Below, piece by piece: positions 54,071 to 55,236 of a stretch of DNA of 55,236 nucleotides (the first letter of the stretch is position 1; every line of letters starts with the position of its first letter). Made by a program: the position numbers and the translations under genes. The notes under the pieces are model-generated. The model saw only the letters and a list, made by a program, of their open reading frames with translations. It was not told where the DNA came from and made no database searches. Source of the DNA: Haloterrigena salina JCM 13891 (GTDB lineage: Archaea; Halobacteriota; Halobacteria; Halobacteriales; Natrialbaceae); NCBI RefSeq assembly GCF_000337495.1, contig NZ_AOIS01000003.1, positions 1 to 55,236 of the forward strand. Reading direction: 5' to 3'.

Positions 54071-54925
54071 TCAGGCCGGTAGCTCCCGGCCGTAGAGCCC
54101 GGTCGGTTTCGCCAGCAACACGAGGGCGATGACGATCAGCGCCGACATCCCGCCGAGACGCGGCTCGACAGACGTGGTGGCCACCTCGAGGAAACCGATA
54201 ATGTAGGCAGCGACGACGCTGCCCCGGATCGAGCCGATGCCGCCGAGGATAACGATGGCGAACGCTAAGACGAGCGGTGTCAGGCCCATATCGTACGACG
54301 CCGCTCGAAACGACCCGTAGAGCACGCCGGCGGAGCCAGCCAAGACCCCGGCCACCGTCCAGGTGAGCAGCGTGACACGATCGGTCCTGATGCCAAGCAG
54401 TGCGGCGCCCTTCTCGTTCATGCTCGTGGCGATGATCGCTTGTCCGACCTTCGTGTAGTTGACGAAGGCGAAGAGGGCAATGATGAACACCCACGAGAGC
54501 GCGAAGATCAGGAGATTGTTGTAGAGAAATGAGACGCCAGCGACTGTCGTCTCGCCCTCGAGCAACTGTGGCACCGCGCGCGACTGGGTGCCAACCACCG
54601 CCTCGAGGAGGTACTCGACGACGAGGCCAGCCAGTAGCGTGAGGATGAGGACGTTGACGCCGTCGTCGATGTGACTCACGAAGACTCGGTACAGCAGGGC
54701 GTGGAACAGCGCACCGGTCACGATAGCGGCGACGAGACCGATCCAGACGCTGTGTCCCAGGCCAGCAACGTACCAGGCGGTGAACGCACCGATGGTGATC
54801 GTTCCGCCGTGGGCGAGGTTTGCCTGTCCCGCGACGCCGAAGACGAGGGTGAACCCCACCGCGATGAGGGCGTACAGCGATCCGACGATGACCGTGTTCG
54901 CTGCGATGGTAACGATGTCGACCAT
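54071..54925 (-). CDS. livH: Branched-chain amino acid-type ABC transporter permease (LivH)
   Basis: This 284-residue protein has about eight hydrophobic helices. The early VIVGSLYALIAVGFTLVFGV and GQANLAHGGTITIGAFTAWY segments and the late AFAIVILGGIGSIRGSVVAA (EAA-like loop region) are typical of LivH-type permeases. With LivM and two ATPases it would import branched-chain amino acids, amides or urea. The binding-protein gene lies three bases upstream. No livM, livG or livF follows downstream, so the other subunits are either upstream of the window or elsewhere. Confidence 0.92.
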   Translation of the reverse strand: MVDIVTIAANTVIVGSLYALIAVGFTLVFGVAGQANLAHGGTITIGAFTAWYVAGLGHSVWIGLVAAIVTGALFHALLYRVFVSHIDDGVNVLILTLLAGLVVEYLLEAVVGTQSRAVPQLLEGETTVAGVSFLYNNLLIFALSWVFIIALFAFVNYTKVGQAIIATSMNEKGAALLGIRTDRVTLLTWTVAGVLAGSAGVLYGSFRAASYDMGLTPLVLAFAIVILGGIGSIRGSVVAAYIIGFLEVATTSVEPRLGGMSALIVIALVLLAKPTGLYGRELPA

Positions 54926-54928
54926 GGT

Positions 54929-55201
54929 TCAGAACCAAGAGGGCCGCTGGTAGTCCGAGGTCGACAGGTCCTCGGGGTGGATGACTTCCTGAACGCCACC
55001 GTCGTCGGTGGCCTGCCACTGGAAGTTAACTCGACGGAGGTACTCCTCGCCGAACTTCGCGTCGTGGGGGTATTTGTGGTCCATCCCGTTGAACTCGATC
55101 GTTCCGCGCGTTCCCTCGAAGGAGGCATCGGCCAACGCCGGCACGATCTCCTCGGCGTCGGTCGTTCCCGCCGACGTGACGACGTCTGCCCACATCTTGC
55201 T
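54929..55201 (-). CDS. ABC-transporter substrate-binding protein, C-terminal part only
   Basis: About 90 residues (SKMWADVVTSAGTTDAEEIV to DLSTSDYQRPSWF) match the end of a periplasmic-binding-protein type I (LivJ/amide-binding) protein: EIVPALADASFEGTRGTIEF is the typical late helix-strand pair. The N-terminus is beyond the genomic end of this sequence at 55201. The apparent start (MYKRQ) is translated from adapter, not from the genome. It is tightly linked to livH. Confidence 0.85.
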   Translation of the reverse strand, partial: SKMWADVVTSAGTTDAEEIVPALADASFEGTRGTIEFNGMDHKYPHDAKFGEEYLRRVNFQWQATDDGGVQEVIHPEDLSTSDYQRPSWF

Positions 55202-55236
55202 CTGTCTCTTATACACATCTCTGATGGCGCGAGGGA
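55202..55236. other. Sequencing adapter: Tn5 mosaic end plus 454-type primer
   Basis: CTGTCTCTTATACACATCT (55202-55220) is the exact 19-base Tn5/Nextera mosaic end. It is followed by CTGATGGCGCGAGGGA, the reverse complement of most of the 454 primer A used with Nextera libraries. It is not genomic. The peptides MYKRQ and MCIRD read from it are familiar artefacts. Confidence 0.97.

Noticed and set aside
54718-55218. A 166-codon minus-strand frame beginning MCIRD at the right edge
   Set aside because: Its start is translated from the Tn5/454 adapter and its body is out of frame with livH and the binding-protein gene.

Overview
The window reads as chromosomal DNA of an extremely halophilic archaeon (class Halobacteria, probably Natrialbales-like). 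Most genes are GC-rich with GC-biased third codon positions, and the proteins are strongly acidic. Typical haloarchaeal families recur: Tat-exported enzymes, clustered universal-stress (Usp) proteins, PAS/GAF histidine kinases, DUF7344-type regulators, TnpB (IS1341-type) elements and an NADP-dependent xylose dehydrogenase. I saw no tRNA, rRNA or CRISPR array. The last 35 bases are not genomic: they are a Tn5/Nextera mosaic end followed by a 454-type primer sequence. The right edge is therefore a library artefact, and single-base frameshifts in this window may be 454 homopolymer errors.

Layout. 0-6.3 kb: geranylgeranyl-reductase-type flavoprotein, methyltransferase, sensor kinase, nucleoside deaminase and xylose dehydrogenase. 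6.3-13.6 kb is an accessory region: decayed transposases, a translationally coupled pair (asparagine-synthase-like protein without the glutaminase cysteine, plus an ATP-grasp ligase), a broken tyrosine recombinase and a string of decayed plasmid-type small genes. 13.7-20.2 kb: Tat-exported SGNH hydrolase, Usp protein, SF1 helicase and Tat/lipobox cupredoxin. 20.6-29.7 kb is an efflux region: MATE pump with a frameshifted TetR gene, membrane zinc-ribbon protein, a TnpB element, a VTT/DedA protein, and TetR next to an MMPL/RND exporter. Four similar inverted repeats lie in front of these transport genes and suggest a shared TetR-type regulon.

29.8-33.2 kb holds hemH-hemG facing hemE (late haem synthesis). 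33.7-38.6 kb is a stress cluster with four Usp genes. 39.3-42.4 kb has an amidohydrolase and a tyrosine recombinase. 42.8-43.2 kb is a PEP carboxylase gene reduced to its two ends. 43.4-46 kb carries an EamA transporter and an IclR regulator. 47.4-52.7 kb is a tight four-gene acyl-CoA operon: HAD/enoyl-CoA hydratase fusion, thiolase, DUF35 protein and acyl-CoA ligase. The right end has a Tat-exported alpha/beta hydrolase and a branched-chain-amino-acid-type ABC permease with the tail of its binding protein.

The best candidates for new biology are the asparagine-synthase-like/ATP-grasp pair (8.2-11.3 kb) and the inferred TetR efflux regulon. The remaining findings are mostly records of gene decay, or of assembly error.
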